The notes under the pieces are model-generated. The model saw only the letters and a program-made list of their open reading frames with translations. It made no database searches and was not told where the DNA came from. Below, piece by piece: positions 31,056-41,400 of a DNA stretch of 64,000 bases. The stretch is from Roseburia sp. 499 (lineage in GTDB: Bacteria; Bacillota; Clostridia; Lachnospirales; Lachnospiraceae): contig NZ_CP135164.1 in NCBI RefSeq assembly GCF_001940225.2, positions 1-64,000 of the forward strand, given 5' to 3'. Each line of letters starts with the position of its first letter. Within the stretch, counting starts at the first letter, position 1. The position numbers and the translations under genes were made by a program.

Positions 31056-31397
31056 ATGAACATACAGATTTTTGGCACGAAAAAATGCAACGATACCAAG
31101 AAAGCAGAACGCTTTTTCAAGGAACGTGGTATCAAGTATCAGTTTATCGATATGAAAGAGAAGGGCATGAGTAAGGGTGAATTCATATCGGTTGCTCAGG
31201 TAAATGGTGGTCTTGAGAATATGATTAATTGGGATGGAAAAGAACAAGATACGCTTGCGCTTATCAAGTACATTGCTGATGAAGACAAACTGGAAAAAAT
31301 TTTGGAGAATCCTTCTGTAATTAAGACACCGGTTGTAAGGAATGGGAAACAGTCAACACTAGGTTATCAGCCTGATGTGTGGAAGGGATGGAATTAA
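31056..31397 (+). CDS. ArsC/Spx-family thioredoxin-fold protein
   Basis: A 113-residue protein with NIQIFGTKKCNDTKKAERFF: a single active-site Cys followed by Thr/Lys as in Spx/YffB members. KTPVVRNGK supplies the cis-proline region. Related proteins reduce arsenate or bind RNA polymerase; the single Cys favours an Spx/YffB-like rather than arsenate-reducing role. No ars genes are nearby. Confidence 0.85.
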   Translation: MNIQIFGTKKCNDTKKAERFFKERGIKYQFIDMKEKGMSKGEFISVAQVNGGLENMINWDGKEQDTLALIKYIADEDKLEKILENPSVIKTPVVRNGKQSTLGYQPDVWKGWN

Positions 31398-31417
31398 TGG
31401 CAGCTGAATTTGCCGTT

Positions 31418-31443
31418 TGGCAGCTTTAGGCTGTCATTTTTAA
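31418..31443 (+). terminator. Weak terminator
   Basis: GGCAGC pairs with GCTGTC around TTTAG, followed by ATTTTT. Confidence 0.45.
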
Positions 31444-31527
31444 TGGACACCTTACCTGATAATGTATAATTACGAAATACCCCAAAGGAACAAATTAAGT
31501 ATTTATACAATTTCAGGAGGTGTCAAT

Positions 31528-31854
31528 ATGGCAGAGATTTATTTTACGATTGCAGGAACAAATCATTATCACGGACAGAAGTTTATTGAACCTAAGATGG
31601 AAGTGAAACTAGTCAAGGAACCGGATAATGAATATGACAAAGAAGCTATCAAGGTTGAAATGTCTGGATTAGAAACGATTGGTTATGTTGCAAATAGTCC
31701 TTACACAGTAGTTGGAGAGAGTTTCAGTGCCGGTAGACTGTACGACAAGGTTGGAGATACAGCAAGAGGAACTGTTCTTTATGTACTTCCAAAGGGAGTG
31801 CTTTGTGTGCTTGAGATTGAAGATGTTATTACAGGCGAAAGCCTGGATAGATAG
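31528..31854 (+). CDS. HIRAN-domain protein
   Basis: A 108-residue protein covering a full HIRAN domain: GTNHYHGQKF, then EPDNEYDKEAIKV and GYVANSP. HIRAN domains bind DNA ends or stalled forks and are usually fused to helicases or nucleases; here it stands alone. The start follows AGGAGGTGTCAAT. It is the first of three closely spaced genes. Confidence 0.85.
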   Translation: MAEIYFTIAGTNHYHGQKFIEPKMEVKLVKEPDNEYDKEAIKVEMSGLETIGYVANSPYTVVGESFSAGRLYDKVGDTARGTVLYVLPKGVLCVLEIEDVITGESLDR

Positions 31855-31863
31855 GAGGTCAAT

Positions 31864-32433
31864 ATGACAGCACAGAGATCTGATTGCTATAGGCATAAGA
31901 GAAAAGAGTATAGTTTGGTTGCAATTACAGGGGACTTAAGGTTTAATCCACGAGAATATGGGTTGAAACCGGTTGCAATATGTACTGCATGTTGGCGAGG
32001 TTATTGGTGTGAATTTGAAGTAAAGGCGTCGGGTCTTGTTCTCAAGAACCTATACATCGATACAAAGGACGGAGAATGGATTGAGGAACCGACAAAAAGT
32101 GAAAAGCATATGGGACACAGAGAATATAAAAATATTAATATCCCGATAGATTTTACTGGTAAGATTCTTTTGGGCAACAATTTCCTTAGTAAGTATTATA
32201 TTCATATGGGCTTTCAAAGGGCGTATGCATATAAAGAGTTGAAGGAGTTTGTGTTTGAGCAGGGGACATTGGTCGAAACTATTGACCATAGTAAGATGGC
32301 GAAAAAAATACGGCAAGAATTGGAAGCAACATGCGATGATTTGTCGCATCCGGATGGCGGTAATATTCTGAAATTTGTAGAGGACAGTTTTTCTACCGAT
32401 TATGCTGTAAAAGCATGGTGGTTAGATGAATAA
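31864..32433 (+). CDS. Hypothetical protein, 189 aa
   Basis: A soluble 189-residue protein, not recognised. It has CTACWRGYWCEFEV near residue 40, with Cys and Trp residues that might bind metal, and a helical C-terminal half (SKMAKKIRQELEATCDDL). GGAGGTCAAT precedes the ATG, 9 bp after the HIRAN gene, so the genes are probably co-transcribed. Confidence 0.55.
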   Translation: MTAQRSDCYRHKRKEYSLVAITGDLRFNPREYGLKPVAICTACWRGYWCEFEVKASGLVLKNLYIDTKDGEWIEEPTKSEKHMGHREYKNINIPIDFTGKILLGNNFLSKYYIHMGFQRAYAYKELKEFVFEQGTLVETIDHSKMAKKIRQELEATCDDLSHPDGGNILKFVEDSFSTDYAVKAWWLDE

Positions 32434-32445
32434 AGGAGGTGCTTT

Positions 32446-32802
32446 ATGACTGTTGGAGAAGAGATAAGAATGCAAATTGATGAAGCTGGTGGAGAAATCA
32501 TTTCCTATTTTAGAATTCAATCGACTGGAGAGTTTGGAATCGTAAGGTTAACCCCTGATGATGAGCATTACTATAATAGGGATTATTACATGTTGGATGA
32601 AAATAAGGTGCCGGTAGTAAATTATAAATTATTCGGAATCCTTATGGGCTTCGATGAATTTGAGCCACCTGAAAGTCCCTATAGAATAGGCAATACATCT
32701 GTCATGGAAGATGCATTAGAGATTTCTGAGAAAGATTTCTTTTCACAGAGCGGAGCTAACAGAGATAATGTACTGCAAATTATCAGAGCAAAGAAGGAGT
32801 AA
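32446..32802 (+). CDS. Hypothetical protein, 118 aa
   Basis: An acidic 118-residue protein behind AAAGGAGGTGCTTT, 12 bp after the preceding gene. It starts MTVGEEIRMQIDEAGGEIIS, a helix then strand. No family recognised. Third member of the HIRAN operon. Confidence 0.55.
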   Translation: MTVGEEIRMQIDEAGGEIISYFRIQSTGEFGIVRLTPDDEHYYNRDYYMLDENKVPVVNYKLFGILMGFDEFEPPESPYRIGNTSVMEDALEISEKDFFSQSGANRDNVLQIIRAKKE

Positions 32803-32908
32803 GAAGTGCCTTTGAGAATGTAATTAGCATGGAGGGCTTTCGTTTGAGCTGATAAGCGAGTATAATAAAAAGCAAATTACATTTTAATGCTGAAAAGAGG
32901 ATATGAAT

Positions 32909-33442
32909 ATGGTTTTGTTGGTAGTAGATACACAAAGAGGTTGCTTCAATGAGTCACTTTATGCATTTGAAACAGTGAAAGAAAATATAAAGAAACTCAT
33001 AGCAGAGGCGAGAGCAAATAATATTGAGGTGGTTTATGTACAACATGATGATGGGCCAGGGACTGAACTTGATAGAGGAAAAGATAACTATGAGATATTT
33101 GATGAATTTGCACCCGCAGATGGAGAAAAACGTTTTGAAAAGAATGTAAATAGTGCGTTTCATGCAATGACAGGGTTAACAGAATATTTGAAGTCAAAGG
33201 ATGAAAAAGACATAATTATAGTTGGTGTATCTACAGATTATTGTTTGGATGCAACAGTAAAAAGTGGATTCGAGCAGGGATTTCATATTATCATTCCGGC
33301 ATATGCAAATTCAACTTATGATAATCCATACTTTGACGGAGAAACGGCATATAAATACTATAACGAGTTTATGTGGCCGGTTAGATATGCACAGGCAGTT
33401 ACTGTTGAGGAAACGATTGAAATGATGAAGAGAAAAATATGA
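32909..33442 (+). CDS. Isochorismatase-family cysteine hydrolase
   Basis: A 177-residue hydrolase with the catalytic triad readable as Asp in LLVVDTQRG, Lys in FEKNVNSAF and Cys in GVSTDYCLDATVKSGFEQG. Members hydrolyse nicotinamide, ureidoacrylate or isochorismate; the substrate is not evident. Start at 32909 given the AGAGGAT spacing. Confidence 0.88.
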   Translation: MVLLVVDTQRGCFNESLYAFETVKENIKKLIAEARANNIEVVYVQHDDGPGTELDRGKDNYEIFDEFAPADGEKRFEKNVNSAFHAMTGLTEYLKSKDEKDIIIVGVSTDYCLDATVKSGFEQGFHIIIPAYANSTYDNPYFDGETAYKYYNEFMWPVRYAQAVTVEETIEMMKRKI

Positions 33443-33492
33443 GATGAAACACTGAGACAGTATGATTTATTGCATTCGAAAGGATGGTACTG

Positions 33493-33867
33493 ATGGCAAT
33501 GAAAAGAAAGTATCCTGTAGTTACTTTATGTGGGAGTACAAGGTTTAAGAAAGAGTTCATGGAAACACAAAAGAAACTGACTTTGCAGGGATATATTGTG
33601 ATTTCGGTTGGGCTGTTTGGGCATTCGGGTGATTCTGAGGTATGGGAGAATATGGATGAGGGAACTATTACCGCGACGAAAGAGATGCTTGATGATATGC
33701 ATAAGAGAAAAATAGACATGGCTGATGAGATTTTTGTCATTAATGTTGGAGATTACATCGGAGACAGCACGAAAACGGAAATTGCATATGCAAGAGAAAA
33801 AGGAATTCCGGTACATTTTTTAGAGCCACATCAAAATGAGAAAAATTCTATAGAATTTGGGCTATAG
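33493..33867 (+). CDS. Nucleoside 2-deoxyribosyltransferase-like protein
   Basis: A 124-residue protein with the N-deoxyribosyltransferase/TIR-like superfamily pattern: VTLCGSTRFKKEFMETQKKL, DMADEIFVINVGDYIG and STKTEIAYAREKGIPV. It could be a nucleotide-salvage enzyme or a base-excision-like N-glycosidase. The Glu in TKTEIAYA is in the position of the catalytic acid. Start at 33493 with AAAGGA 8 bases upstream. Confidence 0.75.
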   Translation: MAMKRKYPVVTLCGSTRFKKEFMETQKKLTLQGYIVISVGLFGHSGDSEVWENMDEGTITATKEMLDDMHKRKIDMADEIFVINVGDYIGDSTKTEIAYAREKGIPVHFLEPHQNEKNSIEFGL

Positions 33868-33991
33868 ATTGGTTAATGAAACAAATTATGGTTGCCTTAA
33901 CGACGGATGCTAAATATAATATATGTAAAGGAAATGCAAAAAGTAATCTAAACGGAAAGATTATTGTCGGAGATAGGAAGGGGATTTCATA

Positions 33992-34216
33992 ATGAGTGAA
34001 AAATCAGAGATTACATTTATGCAGACAAGACTGATTAGATTGGCATCGGAAGAGTGGCATTTACCAATTGAAAAGATTGTTGACTTGTTCAAAAAAGTTG
34101 ATGTTCTCGGATATATTGAAACCGGTTATGGGATTTTCCACTGCGAGGGTGATGATGCTGTGTTAGAGGATATCTCAGAATTCCTTGAAAGGAAGGGGCT
34201 GAAAGTAAATGCTTGA
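33992..34216 (+). CDS. DUF3791 protein
   Basis: A 74-residue protein with RLASEEWHLPIEKIVDLF and a YGIFHCEGDDAVLEDI end, the layout of DUF3791. In gut Firmicutes DUF3791 genes regularly precede DUF3990 genes, as here, with an 8-bp overlap. Probably one of the small partners of that presumed toxin; role inferred only. Confidence 0.75.
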   Translation: MSEKSEITFMQTRLIRLASEEWHLPIEKIVDLFKKVDVLGYIETGYGIFHCEGDDAVLEDISEFLERKGLKVNA

Positions 34217-34698
34217 ATTGGTCAATGGATTAATCCTATATCATGGGAGTTATTGTGAAGTGAAAGACCCTCAGCTAGAGAAATGCGCAAGGAGAAAAGA
34301 TTTTGGGCGGGGATTTTATCTGACATCATCAAAGGAACAAGCCTACATTTGAAGTGAATTTGAAAAGCGATTTGGCAATTCATGTTTTTGAGGATGCAGA
34401 TACTGATTGGTTACATTGCATAGCAGCGCATAGAAAAAAACGTTCCATTAATGAAATTGAAAATAAGATGTCTAAGTATGATGTTATTGTCGGGAAAATT
34501 GCAGACGATGCCACAAATACTACTTTAACTGCATATATTGCAGGGGCTTTTGGAATAATGGGAAGTAAGGAAGCGGATGATTTCTGTATCAGACAGTTAC
34601 TACCAAATAAACTAAAAGATCAGTATTGTTTCAAAACGAAGGAGGCACTTGCGTGTCTTCACTTTGTGGAGGGTGAGAAGATATGGCTGAAGAAGTAA
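34209..34698 (+). pseudogene. DUF3990 protein (ADP-ribosyltransferase-like), broken
   Basis: The start, LILYHGSYCEVKDP and DFGRGFYLTSSKEQA, resembles the H-Y motif end of ADP-ribosyltransferase folds. The frame stops after 47 codons at 34,350, and the rest (NLKSDLAIHVFEDADTDWLH through CLHFVEGEKIW) continues in another frame. The centre of the domain, 15-20 codons, seems deleted, so this is a deletion with frameshift. The product would be inactive. Confidence 0.7.
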
Positions 34699-34931
34699 TT
34701 TCCAAGGAACGAATGAATTATACAATTGATCTGTTGATTGCCATGGCTGTAGAAGAAATTGCAGAAGATACCGGAAGAGATTCAAAAGAAGTCTTAACGG
34801 ATTTTATTCTTTCAAAGACGGGTAAGGCACTTTATGATGAGAGCACAAAGCTCTGGTGTAATGGGCCATCATATATTGCAGAGGTGTATATGGAAGAAAT
34901 CTCCAGAAGATTTAATACAACTGCAACGTAA
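34683..34931 (+). CDS. Small partner of the DUF3990 gene
   Basis: An 82-residue acidic protein overlapping the end of the DUF3990 relic by 16 bp. It has a helical look (YTIDLLIAMAVEEIAEDTGR, then a GKALYDESTKLWCNGPSYI core). Together with DUF3791 it frames the toxin-like gene, consistent with a three-gene module. Function unrecognised. Confidence 0.6.
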   Translation: MAEEVISKERMNYTIDLLIAMAVEEIAEDTGRDSKEVLTDFILSKTGKALYDESTKLWCNGPSYIAEVYMEEISRRFNTTAT

Positions 34932-35011
34932 AAGTGGAATTTATGTTTATGAAATCAGTCATTAGCAAAAAGAAAAATAATATTGTACAGTATTTTTGAT
35001 AAATTTAGTGA

Positions 35012-35038
35012 AAACCGTATCGAAAGATGCGGTTTTTT
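35012..35038 (+). terminator. Terminator
   Basis: AAACCGTATC pairs with GATGCGGTTT around GAAA, followed by T-rich sequence. Confidence 0.8.
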
Positions 35039-35099
35039 ATGCAGAAATTTAAGAAATTAAAAATTCATTTATATTACAAATTTACTATTGCAACAGGAG

Positions 35100-35375
35100 G
35101 TATTGATATGTGGGGTGAAAAGATGGAACCGATTTATTTTTCAAAAGTAGAATATGTAGATGCCTGCTATACAAGGAAGCGAAACCATGGGTGAAGGTGA
35201 ATATAGGCATTCATATGATTATGGACTTCCGGCGAAAATGGTGCGAAGTGGAAAAACACATTTTAAAAGTCAACTTCTTCAAAGTGATGCGTGGGAACAA
35301 GAGGCTTACACATGAACAAAAGGAAAAGTTGTTACCATATTGCAATGCATTGGAATTGCCTATGGAAATGCTGTA
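35100..35375 (+). pseudogene. Degenerate coding region
   Basis: AGGAGGTATTGAT starts an ORF (MWGEKMEPIYFS...) that stops at 35,193; a second frame (GEGEYRHSYDYGLPAKMV... to 35,309) and a third (ending HEQKEKLLPYCNALELPME...) continue it. Together they look like one broken gene of 80-90 codons. Parent unknown. Confidence 0.4.
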
Positions 35376-35477
35376 ATGAACCGAATAATATTGTATTTTG
35401 AATTTACTTGGGCTATAATATAGCAAGACGGAAAAGTAATTGGACATACTATAGGAAAAGCGAGGCGACGGAATAGG

Positions 35478-36608
35478 ATGAAGGTTTTCCATGAATGGGT
35501 CTGCAATTTGATTTATGGAGGAATCAAGAGGCAGGAATATCAGGCAATGAAAAATGAGATTCTGGAGAAGAATCTTGATACGTTAAGTTCCACATCGAAA
35601 TATCTTTCGATGATATTTATGATATTGTTTGTGTTGAGCTTTTTTTCGGAAGCGATGGGGCCTAATAAGGTGGCATATGGAGCGATAACGATTGGATTTA
35701 TGGTGATTTGGCTACTCTGTCAGAGAATGCGAAAGAAAGGGAAAGGTTTTATTATACTGTTGTGGTATGCGGCATTGACAATGATATGCGCATATGCGAT
35801 TGCTTTGAATACATTTATTCGAAAAGATACTTCAGCAACGACCTTCTGCATAGTTATGATAGTTGCACCATTGCTTTTTATAGATTATCCGGGAAGAATG
35901 TTTGGCTATTTTGTTCTGGTTATAGGAGGGTTTGTTATATTGGGGGTTCGGTGTAAAAAATACTATTTGGCATATGCCGATACCGTAAATTCCATTTGTT
36001 GTCTTTTTGTAGGTGGTTTCATACATTTGCGTATGGTAAAGGCAAAACTGCAGGAGATAAGACAGAGACATCATATTGAAAGAGAAAGGGATACGGATAA
36101 GTTGACTGGATGCATGACAAAAGCAGCATTCTCTAGACTGGTTACAGAGTTGGTGGATTGCAAAGAACAGAAAGGTACTCTTATCGTGATAGATGTCGAC
36201 TGGTTTAAAGAAGTTAATGATAATTATGGTCATTTATATGGCGATATGGTTCTACATATGATGGGAGAATGGCTTAAAAAAACCTTTTCCGATACGGCAA
36301 TATTTGGCAGATTTGGTGGAGATGAATTTCAAGTTTGGTTGCCGGAAAAAACTGAGAGAAAAGAGATCGGAGTCTATCTGGATGCTTTTCTGGAAGGCGT
36401 TAATTCCATTGAAACACCGGATAAACAGGTCAAAATAGGTGTTAGTGTTGGAATTGCTGTATGCCCAAGAAACGGAAAACGGTATAAAGAACTTTTTGAA
36501 AATGCTGATGCAGCTTTGTATTCGGCCAAGAATTTTGGAAAGAACCGCTATATTTTCTGTCGGGAGCTAAATATGGGTAGTAGTATAGTGGGAGGGGATG
36601 CAGTGTGA
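35478..36608 (+). CDS. Membrane diguanylate cyclase (GGDEF)
   Basis: A 376-residue protein with about six hydrophobic segments between residues 40 and 190 and a C-terminal GGDEF domain. The signature GGDEF is intact near residue 279-283, with DVDWFKEVNDNYGH before it; a degenerate inhibitory site is not obvious. It should make cyclic-di-GMP at the membrane in response to an unknown cue. No strong ribosome binding site (GGAATAGG). It lies upstream of the FapA, kinase and EAL genes and the flagellar block, so it probably affects motility. Confidence 0.88.
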   Translation: MKVFHEWVCNLIYGGIKRQEYQAMKNEILEKNLDTLSSTSKYLSMIFMILFVLSFFSEAMGPNKVAYGAITIGFMVIWLLCQRMRKKGKGFIILLWYAALTMICAYAIALNTFIRKDTSATTFCIVMIVAPLLFIDYPGRMFGYFVLVIGGFVILGVRCKKYYLAYADTVNSICCLFVGGFIHLRMVKAKLQEIRQRHHIERERDTDKLTGCMTKAAFSRLVTELVDCKEQKGTLIVIDVDWFKEVNDNYGHLYGDMVLHMMGEWLKKTFSDTAIFGRFGGDEFQVWLPEKTERKEIGVYLDAFLEGVNSIETPDKQVKIGVSVGIAVCPRNGKRYKELFENADAALYSAKNFGKNRYIFCRELNMGSSIVGGDAV

Positions 36609-36659
36609 TATCATATCGTATCGTATGGCAACATACGTTGAAGAAAAAAAGTGAAAAGT

Positions 36660-36706
36660 AAAAATACTTCTATTTTGAGAAAAATCCAAAATAGAAGTAT
36701 TTTTTT
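36660..36706 (+). terminator. Strong terminator
   Basis: An 18-bp perfect stem, AAAATACTTCTATTTTG with CAAAATAGAAGTATTTT, and a T-tract. Confidence 0.9.
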
Positions 36707-36857
36707 GAAGTAAAATAAAGAAGATTATAAAAAATGTTACAATATATCGATTTGGAGCAAAAAAGTAGTGCAAAACCACGAATTTTACAATATAATATAA
36801 GGAGAAAATGTTGTATTTTGTAAAAAAATTAGACAATTGACAATATGGAGGTAGGGT

Positions 36858-38420
36858 ATGACAGGAAAAATTGATATCAAGATTAGTAAGAATGCAATGG
36901 CGGTTACGGTTAGTATATTACCAAGCGGGGATGAAAATATAACGGCGGCATTGTTGAGAAATGAATTAGGACTTCGTGGAATTGTAGCAGGCATCGATGA
37001 AAGAATGCTAAGAGAGATTGAAGAACGTGGAATATACAAAAAAGTATATACGGTAGCCAGCGGCGAATATGCAACACGCGGAAAAGCCGGATACTATGAA
37101 TTTTTGTTTGATAAGGACCTAAAAGAAAATGTGCCTAGAATTAGAGAAGACGGAACGGTAGATTATTCTCCGATGATTCAAATGGTAAATGAGGGGCAAC
37201 TTCTGGCGGTATACCACCATGCAGAAGAAGGGGAGAATGGTTATACCGTTTTTGGTGCGGCGGTTGCTCCGGCTCCACCGAAAGAACTTCCACCATTAAT
37301 TTGTGATAATGCAGAGCAAAGAGGAGATCAGTATTATGCAAGCATAAAGGGAAAGATTTCTTTGAGTGGAAATAGATTGGAGGTAAAGAATCATCTGGCA
37401 ATAGATGGAGATATCGGATATTATATGAGGACAATTGCATTCAGTGGAGATCTTCATGTGCGCGGGGATATTTTAAAGGATGTCACAGTGGATGTTGAGG
37501 GAAGTCTGGAGGTAGATGGTGTTATAGAGGGAGCGGTCGTTAGTGCAGGTAAGGATATTGTGGTACATCAAGGGATTCATGGAATGGACAAGGCAGTAGT
37601 TCGGGCCGGAGGCTCTATTACTACCAATTTCATTGAGGAAGCGGATGTGGCTGCCGAAGGAGAGGTATTAGTAGATCACATGATTAATGCTAATGTGTCG
37701 GCAAAAAGAGGGGTTTATGCAAAAGGCAGAAATGGTCATATTTTAGGGGGAAAAGTGACTGCAGAAATATGTGATGCATACAGAATCGGAAATGAAAAGG
37801 GGATTCATACCGACATCTATGTAAAATGCGAAGAACCGGAACGAAGCGAAGCCGCAATGCTCGTTGTTAGAAAAGGAATGTATGAGGGCGTTAATGTTGA
37901 AATAAACGACATGAAAATGGAGGGAGTATCCGGCGCATTCGGTGAATTCCATTGCACGGATGAAGGAATCACAAAGTGCAGAGTTGGAGAATTCCGCTAT
38001 GGAGAGAAGAAGGGAGAAAAGAAACAGCCGGAAATCAAAATGGAAAAACCGCTTGTGCTGGTTGTAGACGACGACCCAGTAGTATTAAAGATGGAATACA
38101 AGTACTTAGCAGAAGATTATCGTGTGGCAGCGGTGAGTACGCCGAAAGATGCACTTGCTTTTTTGGAAAAGGCGCGACCGGATTTGATTTTGTTGGATTA
38201 TCTGATGCCCCTGATGAATGGTGGGGAACTTTTGGAGAGAATTCGCAAGTCACCGGATAAGTCGATTGCAAGTATACCTGTTTTCTTTTTGACTAGCGTG
38301 ACAGATAAGAGGGTTATTATAGAATGTATGAGGTTATTTCCGCAAGGATACCTTCTTAAACCATTGGGGAAAGAAGAACTTTTAAAAATAGTAGGAGAAT
38401 TTTTTGCAAAAAACCAGTAG
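36858..38420 (+). CDS. FapA (DUF342) protein fused to a receiver domain
   Basis: A 520-residue protein. Residues 1-380 are a FapA/DUF342 domain with beta-helix-like repeats (VEGSLEVDGVIEGAVVSAGK, HGMDKAVVRAGGSITT). Residues 395-515 are a response-regulator receiver: VLVVDDDPVV acidic pair, phosphoacceptor Asp in ILLDYLMP near 446, and LLKPLG. FapA proteins are linked to membrane and flagellar assembly or localisation; a receiver on the C-terminus is unusual. It heads an operon with a hybrid histidine kinase, its likely phosphodonor. TATGGAGGTAGGGT precedes the ATG. Confidence 0.85.
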   Translation: MTGKIDIKISKNAMAVTVSILPSGDENITAALLRNELGLRGIVAGIDERMLREIEERGIYKKVYTVASGEYATRGKAGYYEFLFDKDLKENVPRIREDGTVDYSPMIQMVNEGQLLAVYHHAEEGENGYTVFGAAVAPAPPKELPPLICDNAEQRGDQYYASIKGKISLSGNRLEVKNHLAIDGDIGYYMRTIAFSGDLHVRGDILKDVTVDVEGSLEVDGVIEGAVVSAGKDIVVHQGIHGMDKAVVRAGGSITTNFIEEADVAAEGEVLVDHMINANVSAKRGVYAKGRNGHILGGKVTAEICDAYRIGNEKGIHTDIYVKCEEPERSEAAMLVVRKGMYEGVNVEINDMKMEGVSGAFGEFHCTDEGITKCRVGEFRYGEKKGEKKQPEIKMEKPLVLVVDDDPVVLKMEYKYLAEDYRVAAVSTPKDALAFLEKARPDLILLDYLMPLMNGGELLERIRKSPDKSIASIPVFFLTSVTDKRVIIECMRLFPQGYLLKPLGKEELLKIVGEFFAKNQ

Positions 38421-38448
38421 TGCGTAATAAATGTGGAGGAGGTAGGGT

Positions 38449-41400
38449 ATGAAAGATTTTCTGAAAAGAAAGTGGCAGGTAATACTATATTTTATATTGT
38501 TGGGATTTACATTTTTTTTCTTCCACCTTGCCGGACAAAGTGGGGAAGATTACCGGTTTAAACTTCGGGATGAAATAGAATTTGAGTCACTATGGAAATA
38601 TGAATTTTCAAATGGAACGAGTGGTGTTACAGAGCTTCCTGCGCAATTAGAAGGTGGGGACTCGGAAAAATTGACCTTGACTAATACTTTGCCGGAGATG
38701 CCGGAAGATACAACATTTGTTTTCCGTTCAAGGCACAAGCATGTGAAAATTTATGTTGGTGGGCGCTGTGTTTATGATAATACATTGGAAGAGAAGGAAA
38801 CCGTTTTTCCGATGCCGGGAAATGTATGGATTGAAGTGAGTCTTGGTAAGGAGGATTCCGGAAAAGAAATTAGATTGGAAGAAACCGGAGATAATAATCA
38901 TTATCTGGAAGGTCCCGGAAGTGTATACCTGGGAGAACGTGCAAGTTTTTTAATGAAATTGCAAAGTGATAATATAGGAACGATTGTGGGGGCGTCGGTA
39001 CTGCTTATCATTGCATTTATTCTGTTGATGGTGTGGATAATGTTATACATAATCACGCGGGAATCTTATAATGAGTGTTTGTGCCTTGCTCTGTTTACCT
39101 TGTCTATTTCGTTATGGGGATATACAGAGTCAAGGAATCTGCAGTTTGTATTTTCAAATATGAAGCAATTTAGTATTTTTGCATTTGAGATTCTTGCCCT
39201 TGCTCCGGTTCCGATTGCACGTTATTTCGCATATAGTGAAAGAGAAAAGACAAAGCGTCTTGCAAAAATCGCTGCAACGATTCCGATGGTTGTATGGATT
39301 ATGAACAATACGCTGCATTTCTTGCATATTAAAGATCTTGCAGAAACATTAAAAGTTACACAGATTATGATTGTGGCGGATACAATTTTTATTGCGTATA
39401 TTCAGGTTTCTGACATTATTTATAATCTAAAAAGAGATGACGTGAATGTGAGAAAAAGCTATTGGAGAATTCCATTGTATGGTTTGGGTGTATTAGTTCC
39501 GCTTTTGATGGTTGACTTGTCAAAATATATTCTGAGTAACAAATATTATGTAAGTCAGGCAAATTTAACATGTATAGGTATTGTGGTTTATATTCTTACA
39601 TTAGCATGCCATTCGGGATTAAAACTTGTATCAGAGAATTTTAAAGCAATGTCAGCGAACGAGGCAAAATCGCAGTTTCTTGCAAATATGAGTCATGAAA
39701 TTCGAACACCATTGAATGCAATGTTGGGGTTGAATGAAATGATTTTGCGAAGTACCAGCGATGAAAAGATTCTGGAATATGCTTCGGATATACAAAACTC
39801 GGGAGAGAATTTAAAGGAAATTATTAATAAGATTTTAGATTTGTCCAAAATAGAGTCCGGGAAAATGGAAATAATAAACATTTCATATAGTACGGTGCAG
39901 TTATTGGATAATGTAACCAGTATGATAACAGCATTGGCAGAGAAAAAGGGACTTTATTTAAAACTGGAAATAGATCCAAATCTCCCGGAACAGTTAATCG
40001 GTGATGATGCACATATTCGTCAAGTTCTGGTAAATCTTATGACTAATGCAGTGAAGTATACGAAAGAGGGGGGAGTTACTTTTAAGGTTCAAATGCTGGA
40101 AGAGGCAAAAAAAGACAAAACGTGTAAGGTTCTTTTTTCGGTAAAAGATACTGGAATTGGAATTAGAGAAGAGGATAAAGAGAGACTTTTTGTAAAATTT
40201 GAACGTCTTGACTATAATAAGAACAAAAATGTTGAGGGAACCGGATTAGGAATGAACATTGTACAAGAGTTACTAGGTGCAATGAGAAGTAAAATTGAAG
40301 TTGACAGTATCTATGGAAAGGGGTCGGAGTTCTATTTTATCTTACCACAACGGGTTGCTGTATCTGAATGTATAGGAGATTATGAAGCCGGAAGACGAAA
40401 CAGAAGTAAAGAGAAAGAGCAACGGGAAAGGTATATTGCACCGGAAGCGCGTATTTTAATTGTGGATGATGTTCCGGTAAATTTGAAGGTTGCGCGTGGG
40501 CTTTTAAAACCGATAAAAATCCAGATAGATACGGCAGATTCGGGAATGGCTGCTGTTGGGATGGTGGAAAAACATCGGTATGATGTTGTTTTAATGGATC
40601 ACATGATGCCGGGCATGAATGGTATTGAGGCAACAAAACGGATACGAGAATTAACGGATAAAACAGGAGATACCTATTATTGCAAGTTGCCAATTTTAGC
40701 GCTGACTGCAAATGTGATGACCGGTATGTATGAAAAATATATTGAAGAGGGAATGCAGGATTTTGTAAGTAAGCCCATAGATGGAAACGAGTTAGAAGAA
40801 GTTTTACGAAAGTGGTTGCCAAAAGAAAAGATTATCTATGAGGAGGATAGCACACAGGAGGCAGAAACAGCAACCAACGAGGTGGCGTCAACAGAATGGG
40901 AAGTAAATATAGCGGGGATAGATGCAGTAGAGGCAAAGAAATATTATTCAGATAAGGACTTATATGAAGAGTGTTTGAATGATTATTTGGTATCTGCTCC
41001 GAAAACTGCTGAGAAAATCCGAAAATTTAGAGAAGAGCACGACCAGGAAAATTACACCATTACAGTGCATGGCTTAAAGAGTGCATCAAAGGTTGTAGGT
41101 GCAATGGAAATATCAGAGAGAGCCAGACAGTTAGAGGAATATTGTCATCAGGGAGATTATGAGAGTGCATGGAATGGTACAGATGAACTTCTTGAAATGT
41201 TGGAACAATGTGCGGGAAACATCAGACAATATCTGGGAATTGGTAATGATGAATCGGTACGAATGCTTTCTAAGGAGGAAATGTTGGAGGAGTTGTCTGT
41301 ATTAAAAAGTGTGGCGGAAAACTTTGATATGCAGGGGCTTCTGGAGTGGGAAAAGGCACTGGAAGGAGCAGGCGTACAGGAAGCGTATATGGACGATTGG

